Shown piece by piece: positions 1-7,409 of a stretch of DNA of 21,779 bases. The notes under the pieces are model-generated. The model had not been told where the DNA came from. It searched no databases and saw nothing but the letters and a program-made list of their open reading frames with translations. The translations under genes and the position numbers were made by a program. Source of the DNA: LB3-1 sp036401895 (GTDB taxonomy: Bacteria > Chloroflexota > Chloroflexia > Chloroflexales > Kallotenuaceae); contig DASWTW010000137.1 in the NCBI GenBank assembly GCA_036401895.1, positions 1 through 21,779 on the forward strand, in the 5' to 3' direction. The first letter of the stretch is position 1. Every line of letters begins with the position of its first letter.

Positions 1-1079
1 GACTCCTGCGCCAGCGTCGAGACGATCGGGACGCCCTGCCCCTGGGTGACATCGGCCACCAGGGCCTCGACATTCACCGCACGAGCCAGCGCCTGCCGCA
101 GCCGCAGATCCGAGAAGATCCGCTCCGGCCTGACGTTGAAGACCACGCCATACCAGCCATTTTCCTGGTACGCGCCCACACGCAGCGCCTCCGATTGGGT
201 TGTGCCCGAGAACGGCTGCGTGTTGGGAAACTCCGCCCCCAGCAGATCGCCGCTCAAAGCATCCGCTGCCACACTAACATCCGGCGCGACTACCAGCGCG
301 ACCTGATCCAGATTGGGCCGGCCGCGAAAAAACGTGTCGTTGCGCACAAACGCGATCGATTGGTTGGGATTGCGCTGATCGAGCTTGAACGGGCCGCTGC
401 CGACCGCAACCTCCCAGAAGTTTAGCTCGCTGATCTCCTCGGGAGAGCGATTTTGCAGCCGGTGACGCGGCAGAATCGGCACGGCTAGTTCGCTCAGCAG
501 TGGCGCGTACGGCTGCGTGAGCGAGACCACCACGGTCTGCGTGATCGGCGAGCGCACCTGGCCGATGTTGGCGCGCAGATCCGAGAGCAGCGCGTTGGTC
601 GGCGTGATCGTCCGCAGCATGTTGAGCGTCCACAGCACATCGTCGGAGGTTAGCGGCTGATTGTCGTGCCAGGTCACGCCGCTGCGGATCGTAAAGGTGA
701 TCAGGCCACCGTCGGGCGAGGTTTCCCACTTCTCGGCCAGATCCGGCTGCGGCTGAAGCTGATCGTCGAGCCGCACCAGGCCGTTATACATTAGATCGGC
801 GATGTGCTCCTCGCCACGGCTGCGCAGATCCCAGGGCTTGAGATCGGGAACATCGGCGGAGATCCGCAGCGTGAGCGCGCCGCCCTGGGGCACACTTGGC
901 GTCGGCGCGGTCGAGGCCGGCGCATTACCGGGCGCGCTATCGGCGGTCGCGGTCGCGGCGGCTGGTGTATTCTCGGCGGCCGGTGTGCCCGACGAGGTCA
1001 GATCGCAGCCTGTCAGCAGCACCAGCACCAGCGCGGTCATCCCGCACGCGACGACGAAGGCGCGACGTAGTTCGATCAT
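1..1079 (-). CDS. ABC transporter substrate-binding lipoprotein, oligopeptide/SBP_bac_5 type (3' end cut by window)
   Basis: An extracytoplasmic binding protein for an ABC importer, probably of the peptide/nickel/opine class; the ligand cannot be read from sequence. The ATG at 1079 opens a lipoprotein signal peptide: two basic residues, a hydrophobic stretch, then lipobox LTGC with Cys25. An Ala/Thr/Pro-rich tether follows to about residue 62. The mature part has the family's hallmarks: GGALTLRIS, a 'DLMYNGLVRLD' segment, 'DLAEKWETSPDG', 'ITFTIRSGVTWHDNQPLTSDDV' split over positions about 740-640, and near the cut 'DLRLRQALARAVN'. The frame is open to base 1, giving about 359 residues, so the C-terminal third (family usually 500-600) lies outside. 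Its start codon overlaps the stop of the upstream glycosyltransferase gene (ATGA), which implies translational coupling. No permease or ATPase genes are visible on this side. Confidence 0.9.
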   Translation of the reverse strand, partial: MIELRRAFVVACGMTALVLVLLTGCDLTSSGTPAAENTPAAATATADSAPGNAPASTAPTPSVPQGGALTLRISADVPDLKPWDLRSRGEEHIADLMYNGLVRLDDQLQPQPDLAEKWETSPDGGLITFTIRSGVTWHDNQPLTSDDVLWTLNMLRTITPTNALLSDLRANIGQVRSPITQTVVVSLTQPYAPLLSELAVPILPRHRLQNRSPEEISELNFWEVAVGSGPFKLDQRNPNQSIAFVRNDTFFRGRPNLDQVALVVAPDVSVAADALSGDLLGAEFPNTQPFSGTTQSEALRVGAYQENGWYGVVFNVRPERIFSDLRLRQALARAVNVEALVADVTQGQGVPIVSTLAQE

Positions 1080-2299
1080 AGGTTTGCTTTCTCGTTGATT
1101 GATCCCAAAAGTGTATGATACACCGCTTCATGCTGCTCGGCGATGCTCGGCCAGGAAAACGCCTCGGCCAGCCTGCGCCCGCCCTGAGCGATCCCCCGTT
1201 GTAGCGCTGGATCTGCGGCCAGCAGCTCGATCGCGGCCTTGAGCGCTGTCGGCTCGGCGCGTGGTACCAGCAGTGCGTGCGTTTGATCTTCGAGCGCCGG
1301 ATTCAGCGGCTCGCTCGGCGCGGTCGTGATCGTCGGGATGCCGTGAGCTAGCGCCGCCAGCAGGCTGCCACGCCGGTAGGAGGCGCCGTCGAGAAACGGC
1401 AGCACCGCCAGATCCGAGGCTAGCAGATAGCCCGACACATCCGCCTCCGAGCACGGGCCGGTAATCTGGGCGCGATCGTTCAGGCCGCGCGCTGCGATGA
1501 GCGCCTGCACCTCGGCTGCGTAGCGCTGATCCTCGGGCTGCGGCGCGGCGCCACCAATGATCAGCAGCTTGAAGCGCGGCGGCAGCTCAGCCAGCGCTGC
1601 TAGCAGCTCGATCACGCCCTTGGAGCGGTTCAGCAGCCCGAAGTAGGCCAGCCACACGGTCTCCACATTCGAGCCCAATCGCCTGCGCCACGCGGTTCGA
1701 TCGAAGCCATGTGGTGGTGTTGGCGCAATGTTGCTGCCGATCGGGATCACGGTGGTTGGCGTGTCGACGCTTGAGCGCGGCGAGAACAGCTCGCGGCTCG
1801 GCTGGGCGCGGCCATGCACGCGATCGTCGTCCTCGGCGTTGGTGAGGATCAGCGCGTCGGCGTCCGCGAAAAAACGTTGAGTGACCCAGCCACGCAGCGG
1901 GTCGGCTTTGGGCAGCAGGTAGGGCAGGCGCAGATCATGGGCCGTGACGACGATGCGCGGACGGTTGGGGATCTGTTGCAGACGCCAGGGCAACAGATTG
2001 ATCGCCGGATGCATAGCGAACGCGCCGGTCTGGTACTGGATATGTACGATCTCGGGTGTGAGCAGCCTGATCACGCGTTTCGTCTGCTGCCAGGAGCGCC
2101 AGCCCCAGCCCGCGCCCAGCGGAATCACGGCAGGCTCGCCGCGATCGTCGCTCTCGTCGGCCGGGCCGTTGGTCAGCACGCTTACCCGCTGTCCCCGCGC
2201 GATCAGCGCTCGTCCCAGCTGGCGGGTGTAATCGCCAATGCCGCCAATAGCCGGCGGGTACTCGCCGGTGATCATCAGAATATGCAGTGGCGCGGCCAT
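1076..2299 (-). CDS. Glycosyltransferase family 4 (GT-B fold) protein
   Basis: A retaining GT-B glycosyltransferase of 407 residues that would move a sugar from a nucleotide donor to a lipid, polysaccharide or small-molecule acceptor in the cytoplasm. The N-terminal acceptor domain opens with MITGEYPPAIGGIGDYT, the glycine-rich loop typical of GT4, and LGRALIARGQRVSVLT follows. The C-terminal donor domain starts near residue 215 with YFGLLNRSKGVIELL, continues with LLIIGG, and has the donor-site segment LPFLDGASYRRGSLLAALAHGIPTI (positions about 1400-1326) plus E/D-rich residues before ALLVPRAEP. The gene lies 3 nt after the polyprenyl synthase and overlaps the binding-protein gene by ATGA, so the three are probably one transcript. 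Co-transcription with a prenyl synthase suggests, but does not show, a lipid-linked acceptor. Confidence 0.9.
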   Translation of the reverse strand: MAAPLHILMITGEYPPAIGGIGDYTRQLGRALIARGQRVSVLTNGPADESDDRGEPAVIPLGAGWGWRSWQQTKRVIRLLTPEIVHIQYQTGAFAMHPAINLLPWRLQQIPNRPRIVVTAHDLRLPYLLPKADPLRGWVTQRFFADADALILTNAEDDDRVHGRAQPSRELFSPRSSVDTPTTVIPIGSNIAPTPPHGFDRTAWRRRLGSNVETVWLAYFGLLNRSKGVIELLAALAELPPRFKLLIIGGAAPQPEDQRYAAEVQALIAARGLNDRAQITGPCSEADVSGYLLASDLAVLPFLDGASYRRGSLLAALAHGIPTITTAPSEPLNPALEDQTHALLVPRAEPTALKAAIELLAADPALQRGIAQGGRRLAEAFSWPSIAEQHEAVYHTLLGSINEKANL

Positions 2300-2302
2300 G
2301 CG

Positions 2303-3328
2303 CTAGTGAGCGCGCTCCAGCAGCTGCTCGGCCAGCGTCCGCAACTCGGCCAGCGCGGCAGGATTGACTGGCACCACGCGATCCAGCGCCTGCATCGCGC
2401 GCTCGGACTCGTCGCGGGCCAGCCCTTCGACATAGGTCTGCGACTCGGTGCGATCCAGGATCGCCAGCAAGGTCTCGATCTCGGCCTGGCTCAGCTCCGG
2501 CTGGCGATACAGCTCGATGAAGCGCTCACGATCGGCGTTGTCGGCGTGCGCCAGGCCATGAATGACCGGCAGGCTCATCTTGCGCTGCACCAGATCGGCG
2601 GCGTATGGCTTGCCCGTCAGCCTGGGATCGCCCCAGATGTCGAGCAGATCGTCACGCATCTGAAACGCCAGGCCCAGCGCCTCGCCAAACTCCCACATCG
2701 CCGCGATCTGCTCCTCGTCGTCGGTCGCGATGCGCGCACCCAGGCCGGTCGATGCCGCTGTGAGCATCGCAGTCTTGCGGCGAATCGTCTCGACATAGCG
2801 CTCGATCGGCACGTCCATCTGGCCCTCGCCGGCCATATCGAGATATTGCCCCTCGCAAATCTGCAAGATGGTGCGGTCGAAGTCGGTCAGAATATGCAGC
2901 ACGCGATGCGCCGGCACGCCGTTATCGCTCAGGCGATGGACCGCGCAGTGTGCCAGGGCGAACATGCCGTCGCCGGTGTTGATGCTCTGCGGCACACCCC
3001 AGATTTTCCAGGCGGTCTTGCGGCCACGACGTACGGCGCTGTTGTCCTGGATGTCATCATGGATCAGAGAAAAGTCATGGATCAGCTGAATACCTGCGCC
3101 CAGCGGCAGCGCCTGATGATCCTGACCGCCAAAGAGCTGATTGGCCAGCACTACCAGCAGTGGCCGAACCAGCTTGCCGCTGCTCGCGTTGACCGGCCCG
3201 AAGCGCTCGTCCAGCCAGCCGAGATGATACTGCATCATGGCATAGAATGGCTGTAGCTCCGGCCGCGTCTCAGGAAACGTGGCGCGCATCGCCGCGACGA
3301 TCTGTTGCTGCATGTCTCGATAATCCAT
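2303..3328 (-). CDS. Trans-isoprenyl (polyprenyl) diphosphate synthase
   Basis: A 341-residue all-alpha prenyltransferase that condenses isopentenyl diphosphate with an allylic diphosphate. Both aspartate-rich motifs are present: DDIQD (residues 91-95, followed by RRG) and DDLLD (226-230), plus the diphosphate-binding GKLVRPLL (51-58) and K/Q-rich EGQYLDM. The fifth residue before the first motif is Phe86; in this family an aromatic there usually limits the chain to C15-C20, so a farnesyl or geranylgeranyl diphosphate synthase is more likely than a long-chain quinone-tail enzyme. I chose the ATG at 3328 over the upstream one at 3388 because GGGAG lies 6 nt before it and homologues begin close to here. 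It is the first gene of a minus-strand operon with the GT4 and binding-protein genes and is divergent from the BlaI-like gene. Confidence 0.92.
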   Translation of the reverse strand: MDYRDMQQQIVAAMRATFPETRPELQPFYAMMQYHLGWLDERFGPVNASSGKLVRPLLVVLANQLFGGQDHQALPLGAGIQLIHDFSLIHDDIQDNSAVRRGRKTAWKIWGVPQSINTGDGMFALAHCAVHRLSDNGVPAHRVLHILTDFDRTILQICEGQYLDMAGEGQMDVPIERYVETIRRKTAMLTAASTGLGARIATDDEEQIAAMWEFGEALGLAFQMRDDLLDIWGDPRLTGKPYAADLVQRKMSLPVIHGLAHADNADRERFIELYRQPELSQAEIETLLAILDRTESQTYVEGLARDESERAMQALDRVVPVNPAALAELRTLAEQLLERAH

Positions 3329-3399
3329 TCGATCTCCCGCCCAACCGGCTTGTAATGAGGCCGTAATCCCCCAACCTATACACATCAACGGCCTGCGGC

Positions 3400-3415
3400 T
3401 ACACTACATAGTGCA
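3400..3415. promoter_or_regulatory. Dyad, candidate operator for the BlaI/MecI-type repressor
   Basis: TACACTA-CA-TAGTGCA is an inverted repeat with 7-nt arms and one mismatch, 33 nt before the repressor ATG in the 120-bp divergent gap. BlaI/MecI repressors bind dyads built on ACTACA-like half sites, and their genes are usually autoregulated. The ACTACATAGT core here fits that style. It could serve the prenyl synthase operon as well. No binding evidence exists; this is inference from position and symmetry. Confidence 0.45.
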
Positions 3416-3448
3416 ACTCAAGAAAGCTGCCTTTGAAAGGAGCCGCGT

Positions 3449-3877
3449 ATGACACGACAACCTGAATTCCGCTTCAAGCCCGCCGCAGGTGGTCTGGTTA
3501 AAGTCCTCGGGCCACTCGAAACCAAAATTATGCAGATCGTCTGGCGCGAAAAGTCGATCACGGTCAAGCAAGTCCATCGCCGCCTGCAAGATAGCCCTGA
3601 GAAGCCCGACATCGCCTACACCACCGTGATGACAACCATGACTCGTCTGGCCGACAAGGGCATTCTCGATCGTCGTCGCGATGGCCTGGCCTACGTTTAC
3701 ACTCCCGCTGTCACCAAGGACGACTTCGAGTCGATGATGGTCCAGCGCGTTCTCGACGGCCTGATGGACGACTACGAGGACGAGACGATCGACTACCTGC
3801 TGGACTACCTGGCCCGGAACGATCCGCAGCGGCTCCAGCGCATGCAGCGCGAACTCCAGCTCCGCGCCGCGAGTTAG
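3449..3877 (+). CDS. BlaI/MecI/CopY-family transcriptional repressor
   Basis: A 142-residue winged-helix DNA-binding protein. The N-terminal domain (about 19-90) has the family pattern: LGPLETKIMQIVW, KQVHRRLQ, the recognition-helix region DIAYTTVMTTMTRLADKG, then the wing LDRRRDGLAYVYTP. The C-terminal part (about 95-142) is acidic and helical, as expected for the dimerisation domain. AAAGGAG lies 7 nt before the ATG. In classical systems BlaI/MecI is paired with a membrane sensor-protease (BlaR1/MecR1) and controls beta-lactamase or copper genes, but no such partner sits next to it here. Neighbours are a prenyl synthase operon (divergent) and rimO (convergent). It probably represses itself through the dyad at 3400-3415; other targets cannot be deduced from this window. 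Confidence 0.92.
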   Translation: MTRQPEFRFKPAAGGLVKVLGPLETKIMQIVWREKSITVKQVHRRLQDSPEKPDIAYTTVMTTMTRLADKGILDRRRDGLAYVYTPAVTKDDFESMMVQRVLDGLMDDYEDETIDYLLDYLARNDPQRLQRMQRELQLRAAS

Positions 3878-3908
3878 CCTTTGCTGGACAGTACCTTTTG
3901 AGTTGCAG

Positions 3909-3948
3909 ACCAAACGGCAGTGCATGACGCACTGCCGTTTGGTTTAAT
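3909..3948 (+). terminator. Intrinsic terminator between the BlaI-like gene and rimO
   Basis: A perfect 15-bp stem, ACCAAACGGCAGTGC pairing with 3929-3943, encloses a 5-nt loop and is followed by TTAAT on the plus strand. It lies 31 nt after the repressor stop and 2 nt before the rimO stop codon on the other strand, so it may block readthrough from both sides, although only the plus-strand side has a (weak) T-run. Confidence 0.75.
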
Positions 3949-3950
3949 GC

Positions 3951-5399
3951 TTAGGCCGCCGCGCGCGTCTCGGCGGGCTGCCCGACAATGTTTCCCCACA
4001 GATCGTAGGCATTGGCCTGATCGATCGTCACGTCGACGAACGAGCCCACCGCCGCCTCGCCAAAGGCCCACACAAAGGTGTCGATCTCGGGCGCGTCGCG
4101 GAACGAGCGGCCGAAGACCACCGGCCGGCCTTCCGCATCGCCGGTGCCTTCGACCAGCACCCGCAGCGTCTGCCCGACCCAGCGCTGGTTTTTGCGCAGC
4201 GAGACCTGCTGCTGAAGCGCGCTAGCCTTCTCAAGTCGGCGCTGCTTGACGCGATCACTGATCTGGCCACCCAGCGTCGACGCGTGGGTGCCGGGCTCGT
4301 TCGAATACTTGAAGAAGCCCGCGCGATCGAACTCCATCTCGTCCAGAAAGTCCAGCAGCGCGTCGAACTCGTCGCGGGTCTCGCCCGGAAAGCCGACGAT
4401 AAACGTCGTGCGGATCGCGATGTTAGGCACCGTGGCGCGCAGATCGCGGATAATCTGCTTGGTCTTGTCGGTATCCGGTGGCCGGCGCATACGACGCAGC
4501 GTGTCGGGGTGGGCGTGCTGTAGCGGCATGTCGAGGTACGACGCGATCTGCGGATGGTCGGCGATCGCCTGCATGACGCCGGGCGTGATCGACGAGGGAT
4601 AGGCGTACATCAGCCGAATCCAGCGATCGTCGGGCACAACCTGACACAGCTCGTGCAGCAGCGTCGCCAGGCCGTCCTGCATCTTGAGGTCGCGGCCATA
4701 GTCGGTGAGGTGCTGAGCGACCAGGATGATCTCTTTGACGCCGCCCTCGACCAGCTCACGGGCCTCGCCCAGGATCGCGCCCATGGCCTTGGAGCGCAGA
4801 TCGCCCTTGAACGACGGGATCGCGCAGAAGGCGCAGCGCAGGTTGCAGCCGTCCGAGATCTTGAGATAAGCCGACGGGCCGCTGATATGCCGTTTGATCG
4901 GCGTGGTGCGCCAGTCGCCATAGTTGCCCAGCGTGATCGGCTCGGGCTGCGGCGCGGCGCTCATCGGCATCAGCTCGATCATCGGCTTGGCCGGTTTGGC
5001 AGCCTGCGGCGCGGCGCTCATCGGCATCAACTCGATCATGTTGCTGGCGCGTTTGCCGGCAGCGGGCGTAATCACCTCGCCGATGCGCATCCACTCTTTG
5101 GTTGAAAGCGTGGCGTCGATGCCGGGCACGGCCTGCGTCAGCTGCTCACGGTGGCTTTCGGCCATGCAGCCCGCCGCGATCAGCTGCTGGCCGGGACGCT
5201 TGGCCCTAGCCAGGCCGCGCAGTACACCAAGAGTCTCGTCGCGAGCCGCTTGAATAAACGAGCAGGTGTTCACAATCACAACATCGGCCTGCTCAGGCGA
5301 GCTAACCGCTTGGTGGCCCTGCGCCAGCAGCAGGCCATGCATTCCTTCGCTGTCCACGTTGTTTTTGGGACAGCCGAGCGTAATCAAATGATAATTCAT
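3951..5399 (-). CDS. rimO: Ribosomal protein uS12 methylthiotransferase RimO
   Basis: A radical-SAM enzyme with two 4Fe-4S clusters that methylthiolates the conserved aspartate of ribosomal protein S12. The 482-residue protein has the N-terminal MTTase domain with cluster ligands C10 (LITLGCPKNNVDSE), C46 (VNTCSF) and C78 (AAGCMAE), then the radical-SAM motif CNLRCAFC (C185, C189, C192) followed by IPSFKG, then 'GFPGET' near residue 340 and a C-terminal TRAM domain (about 405-470). LGCPKNNVDSE is typical of RimO rather than of MiaB. It is about 40 residues longer than E. coli RimO (441), mostly through a linker at 115-160 that holds a tandem duplication (see repeat at 4947-5039). The ATG at 5399 gives the exact family start, but I see no good Shine-Dalgarno. 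It is the last gene downstream of rodZ-like and yajQ. Confidence 0.95.
   Translation of the reverse strand: MNYHLITLGCPKNNVDSEGMHGLLLAQGHQAVSSPEQADVVIVNTCSFIQAARDETLGVLRGLARAKRPGQQLIAAGCMAESHREQLTQAVPGIDATLSTKEWMRIGEVITPAAGKRASNMIELMPMSAAPQAAKPAKPMIELMPMSAAPQPEPITLGNYGDWRTTPIKRHISGPSAYLKISDGCNLRCAFCAIPSFKGDLRSKAMGAILGEARELVEGGVKEIILVAQHLTDYGRDLKMQDGLATLLHELCQVVPDDRWIRLMYAYPSSITPGVMQAIADHPQIASYLDMPLQHAHPDTLRRMRRPPDTDKTKQIIRDLRATVPNIAIRTTFIVGFPGETRDEFDALLDFLDEMEFDRAGFFKYSNEPGTHASTLGGQISDRVKQRRLEKASALQQQVSLRKNQRWVGQTLRVLVEGTGDAEGRPVVFGRSFRDAPEIDTFVWAFGEAAVGSFVDVTIDQANAYDLWGNIVGQPAETRAAA
4947..5039 (-). repeat. In-frame direct repeat inside rimO (two 36-bp copies, 57-bp period)
   Basis: Bases 4947-4982 and 5004-5039 are identical except for one g/a difference. 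Each copy encodes MIELMPMSAAPQ (residues 121-132 and 140-151), and the period of 57 bp is 19 codons, so the frame is kept. It lies between the MTTase and radical-SAM domains, where a flexible linker tolerates insertion. Confidence 0.9.
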
Positions 5400-5412
5400 A
5401 ACTTTGGTCGAT

Positions 5413-5453
5413 CCAGCGTTTTGCTGGCATCAAAGAGGGGCGGATCGCGCCCC
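5413..5453 (-). promoter_or_regulatory. Two hairpins between yajQ and rimO (leader or weak terminator)
   Basis: On the minus strand a GGGGCG/CGCCCC stem (5437-5453, 5-nt loop) followed by TCTTTGAT comes after yajQ, and a CCAGC/GCTGG stem (5413-5427) lies just before the rimO ATG. The first could be a weak terminator or attenuator that reduces rimO expression from the upstream promoter. The second would sit in the rimO leader. The stems are short, so this may be chance in GC-rich DNA. Confidence 0.35.
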
Positions 5454-5491
5454 CGATGATCTCTCCTCGTAATCTCAGGTTATTAAGTATT

Positions 5492-5989
5492 TTACCGATA
5501 ATTTGTAAATTGGAGCGGCACCGGAAAATCATCCTGGCGCTCACGTAGCGTGCGCATCACGGCCTGGAGATCGTCTTTGCTCTTGCTGCCGATACGCAGC
5601 GTGTCGCCCTGGATGCGCGCCTGCACCTTGCTGTGCTGCTCTTTAATCAGCTTCTGGATCTTCTTGGCCAGCTCGTCGCTGATGCCCTGGCGCAGTGTGA
5701 CCACCTGCTTAATGCGCCGCCCACCGATCTCTTCGACCTCGCCGTAGTCAAAGATCTTAAGCGACAGATTGCGTCGCAGCGCTTTGGTCTCCAGAATATC
5801 GCGGATCGCCGCCAGATGCATCTCGGAGTCGGTCGTGATCGTCAGCGCGTCGTCGCCCAGATCGATCTCGGTCTTGCTGTCTTTGAGATCGTAGCGCGTG
5901 CGTACCTCGCGCTGTGTCTGATCTACCGCGTTGACAAGCTCCTGGCGATCGAACTCGGACACAATATCAAAGGTCGATTCGGCTGGCAT
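5492..5989 (-). CDS. yajQ: YajQ family nucleotide-binding protein (UPF0234)
   Basis: A 165-residue protein with two RNA-recognition-motif-like folds. Hallmarks are the start MPAESTFDIVSEFDRQELVNAVDQ split by the family's 'FD(I/V)VS' opening, TRYDLKDSKTEI, 'LRRNLSLKIFDYG', LRQGISDELAKKI and the C-terminal RIGSKSKDDLQAVM with VPLQFTNYR at the end. Length matches the family (about 160-165). Family members bind nucleotides or tRNA in vitro, and some (Xanthomonas, Pseudomonas) bind cyclic di-GMP and act with a transcription factor; which applies here is unknown. Its ATG follows the stop codon of the upstream RodZ-like gene with no gap (TAAATG), so translation is likely coupled to that gene. Confidence 0.93.
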   Translation of the reverse strand: MPAESTFDIVSEFDRQELVNAVDQTQREVRTRYDLKDSKTEIDLGDDALTITTDSEMHLAAIRDILETKALRRNLSLKIFDYGEVEEIGGRRIKQVVTLRQGISDELAKKIQKLIKEQHSKVQARIQGDTLRIGSKSKDDLQAVMRTLRERQDDFPVPLQFTNYR

Positions 5990-6844
5990 TTATGGTGTAC
6001 TCCCTGTTGGATTGGGCGCCTGGATCGTCTGCCGGGCCACGCCGCCGGCGACGTTGCCCATCATGCCGCGACTCTGTCCATTCACGATCAGCTCAACCGC
6101 CGACGCATCGCCGACGACCAACGAGACCTCGCTCTGGGCCTGAAAGATTTTGCTGGCGTTGGCGAGCAAGGTGCCGGTGTAGTCGGTTCGTCCATCGACG
6201 CGCACTTCCATCCACGAGCCACGCGCGGCGTTCGGCGCAATGCGCACCTCGACGACCAGTGGCGCGGACAGGATCGGCGTGGGGCTAGCGTTTGGATCGG
6301 GCGTTGGCGCCGGCGGCGGCGCGTTCGGATCGGTGGTCGGGGTGGGTGCCGGCGGCAGCGGGCTGGGCGGTGTTCCCGAGGGCTGGAGCGTGGCGGTTGG
6401 GAACTGCGTTGCGGTAGGGACGGCGGGCGTTGAGGTCGCGTTCTGGGCAATCTGGGTATTTGGCTGCATCAGGCCGGTTGCTTGAAGCACCAGATACAGC
6501 ACGCCGAGCATGACCAGAATCGCGAAAAACGAAACAAACGCGCTTGGAATCAAGCACGAGGTTGTGCGCGGCGGCACCGCTGCCGGCACCACCTGAATGC
6601 GATCGGTAGCTGCTCCCCGCTCACGGCGGTAGAGCAAGATCATCTCGTCGGCGGGCAGGTCTAAGAACTGCGCGTAGTTTCGTATAAACCCACGGGCATA
6701 GACATCGCCCGGCAATTGACTGAAATCGCCTTCTTCGAGCGCCTGTAGGTACCGCAGCAAAATACGGGTGCTGGTCGAGGCTTCGGTTAGCGTGATTCCA
6801 CGCGCCTCACGAGCTTCGCGAAATCGCGCGCCTAGTTGGCTCAT
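5990..6844 (-). CDS. RodZ-like HTH membrane protein
   Basis: A 284-residue bitopic protein. Residues about 4-70 form a helix-turn-helix of the HTH_25/RodZ type (REAREARGITLTEAS, then LQALEEGDFSQLPGDVYARG, split at 6780-6690, and FIRNYAQFLDLPAD). One hydrophobic segment at about 99-124 follows, then a Thr/Pro/Ala-rich linker (about 135-205), and a C-terminal beta-rich domain like DUF4115 with SWMEVRVDG, 'LLANASKIFQAQ' and VELIVNGQSRG. In rod-shaped bacteria RodZ links MreB to the wall-growth machinery, but RodZ-like proteins with this layout also occur in bacteria that have no rod complex, so its role here is open. A TATAAT box lies 32 nt upstream of the ATG. It heads the transcription unit with yajQ and perhaps rimO. 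Confidence 0.85.
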   Translation of the reverse strand: MSQLGARFREAREARGITLTEASTSTRILLRYLQALEEGDFSQLPGDVYARGFIRNYAQFLDLPADEMILLYRRERGAATDRIQVVPAAVPPRTTSCLIPSAFVSFFAILVMLGVLYLVLQATGLMQPNTQIAQNATSTPAVPTATQFPTATLQPSGTPPSPLPPAPTPTTDPNAPPPAPTPDPNASPTPILSAPLVVEVRIAPNAARGSWMEVRVDGRTDYTGTLLANASKIFQAQSEVSLVVGDASAVELIVNGQSRGMMGNVAGGVARQTIQAPNPTGSTP

Positions 6845-6875
6845 ACAACATTCAACCTTATGGTTATCGCGCAGT

Positions 6876-6881
6876 ATTATA
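6876..6881 (-). promoter_or_regulatory. Candidate -10 box (TATAAT) for the rodZ-like/yajQ unit
   Basis: A perfect TATAAT on the minus strand gives a leader of about 25 nt to the ATG at 6844. It sits in the 73-bp AT-richer gap before the gene. No good -35 hexamer is visible 16-18 nt upstream. Confidence 0.45.
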
Positions 6882-6917
6882 CACGATCTATTTTCCTACG
6901 AAGGGCGCTGGACGCGC

Positions 6918-7337
6918 TTACAAGATCGTATGCCACACAAAAAAGCCGATACCGGCGGTGATCGCGAGAGCAGCAAGGGTGATCGCCAGTAAGACGTAGT
7001 GGCCGCGCCAGCTCTGCCCGCCGTGCTCATGATGGTGCAGATGCGATCGCAGGATGTGGCGCTGCTCGCAGTAGCGCCGGCGCGCGAACTGACCGACTCG
7101 GCGCATATGGCGCTGTTTGGCCTGGCTCCAACGGCGGAGAATCAGTCGAATCGCGATGGCCATCCGGCGCAGCGCCGGGTCGTGCGGGCCCAGCAGCACA
7201 ATGCCGATCGCGATAAAGATCACGCCGGGCAGCACCGGCAGCACAATGCCGAGCAGGCCCAGCCCGATCGAGCTCCAGCCCAGAATTCGCCTGATCATCG
7301 AGCGCGGGACATGGCGGCGCTTGGTTGCTTGAGGCAT
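6918..7337 (-). CDS. Small membrane protein with two hydrophobic segments (function unknown)
   Basis: Read from the ATG at 7337, it has 139 residues. The first hydrophobic hairpin-like region (about 18-50) contains GLLGIVLPVLPGVIFIAIG, whose LGxxLPxLPG pattern recalls small inner-membrane families such as DUF454 or PGPGW. A long, strongly basic, His/Arg-rich loop follows (about 53-110, including HLHHHEHGG), and a last membrane helix (about 114-136) ends at WHTIL. The frame also has an ATG at 7361, but the extended -10 at 7370-7378 would leave that codon almost leaderless, while AGGAG precedes 7337 by 12 nt, so I prefer 7337. The His-rich loop could bind metal, but nothing proves it. It is followed by the rodZ-like gene after a gap holding that gene's own promoter. 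Confidence 0.7.
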   Translation of the reverse strand: MPQATKRRHVPRSMIRRILGWSSIGLGLLGIVLPVLPGVIFIAIGIVLLGPHDPALRRMAIAIRLILRRWSQAKQRHMRRVGQFARRRYCEQRHILRSHLHHHEHGGQSWRGHYVLLAITLAALAITAGIGFFVWHTIL

Positions 7338-7369
7338 ACGATTGTGTCGCTCCTGTCTCATGCTGCTAT

Positions 7370-7397
7370 ATTGTACCAATCATCCCGGCGCTGTACA
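7370..7397 (-). promoter_or_regulatory. Promoter of the small membrane protein gene
   Basis: On the minus strand, TGTACA (7397-7392) is separated by 16 nt from TACAAT (7375-7370), which is preceded by TGG, forming an extended -10 element. Predicted transcription start is near 7363, giving a leader of about 26 nt with AGGAG before the ATG at 7337. Confidence 0.55.
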
Positions 7398-7409
7398 CTG
7401 ATAACCGGC

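Noticed and set aside
1814..3256. A 480-codon open frame on the plus strand opposite the glycosyltransferase and prenyl synthase genes
   Set aside because: It is the antisense of two clearly recognised genes, its protein has no domain pattern, and long open antisense frames are common in GC-rich DNA.
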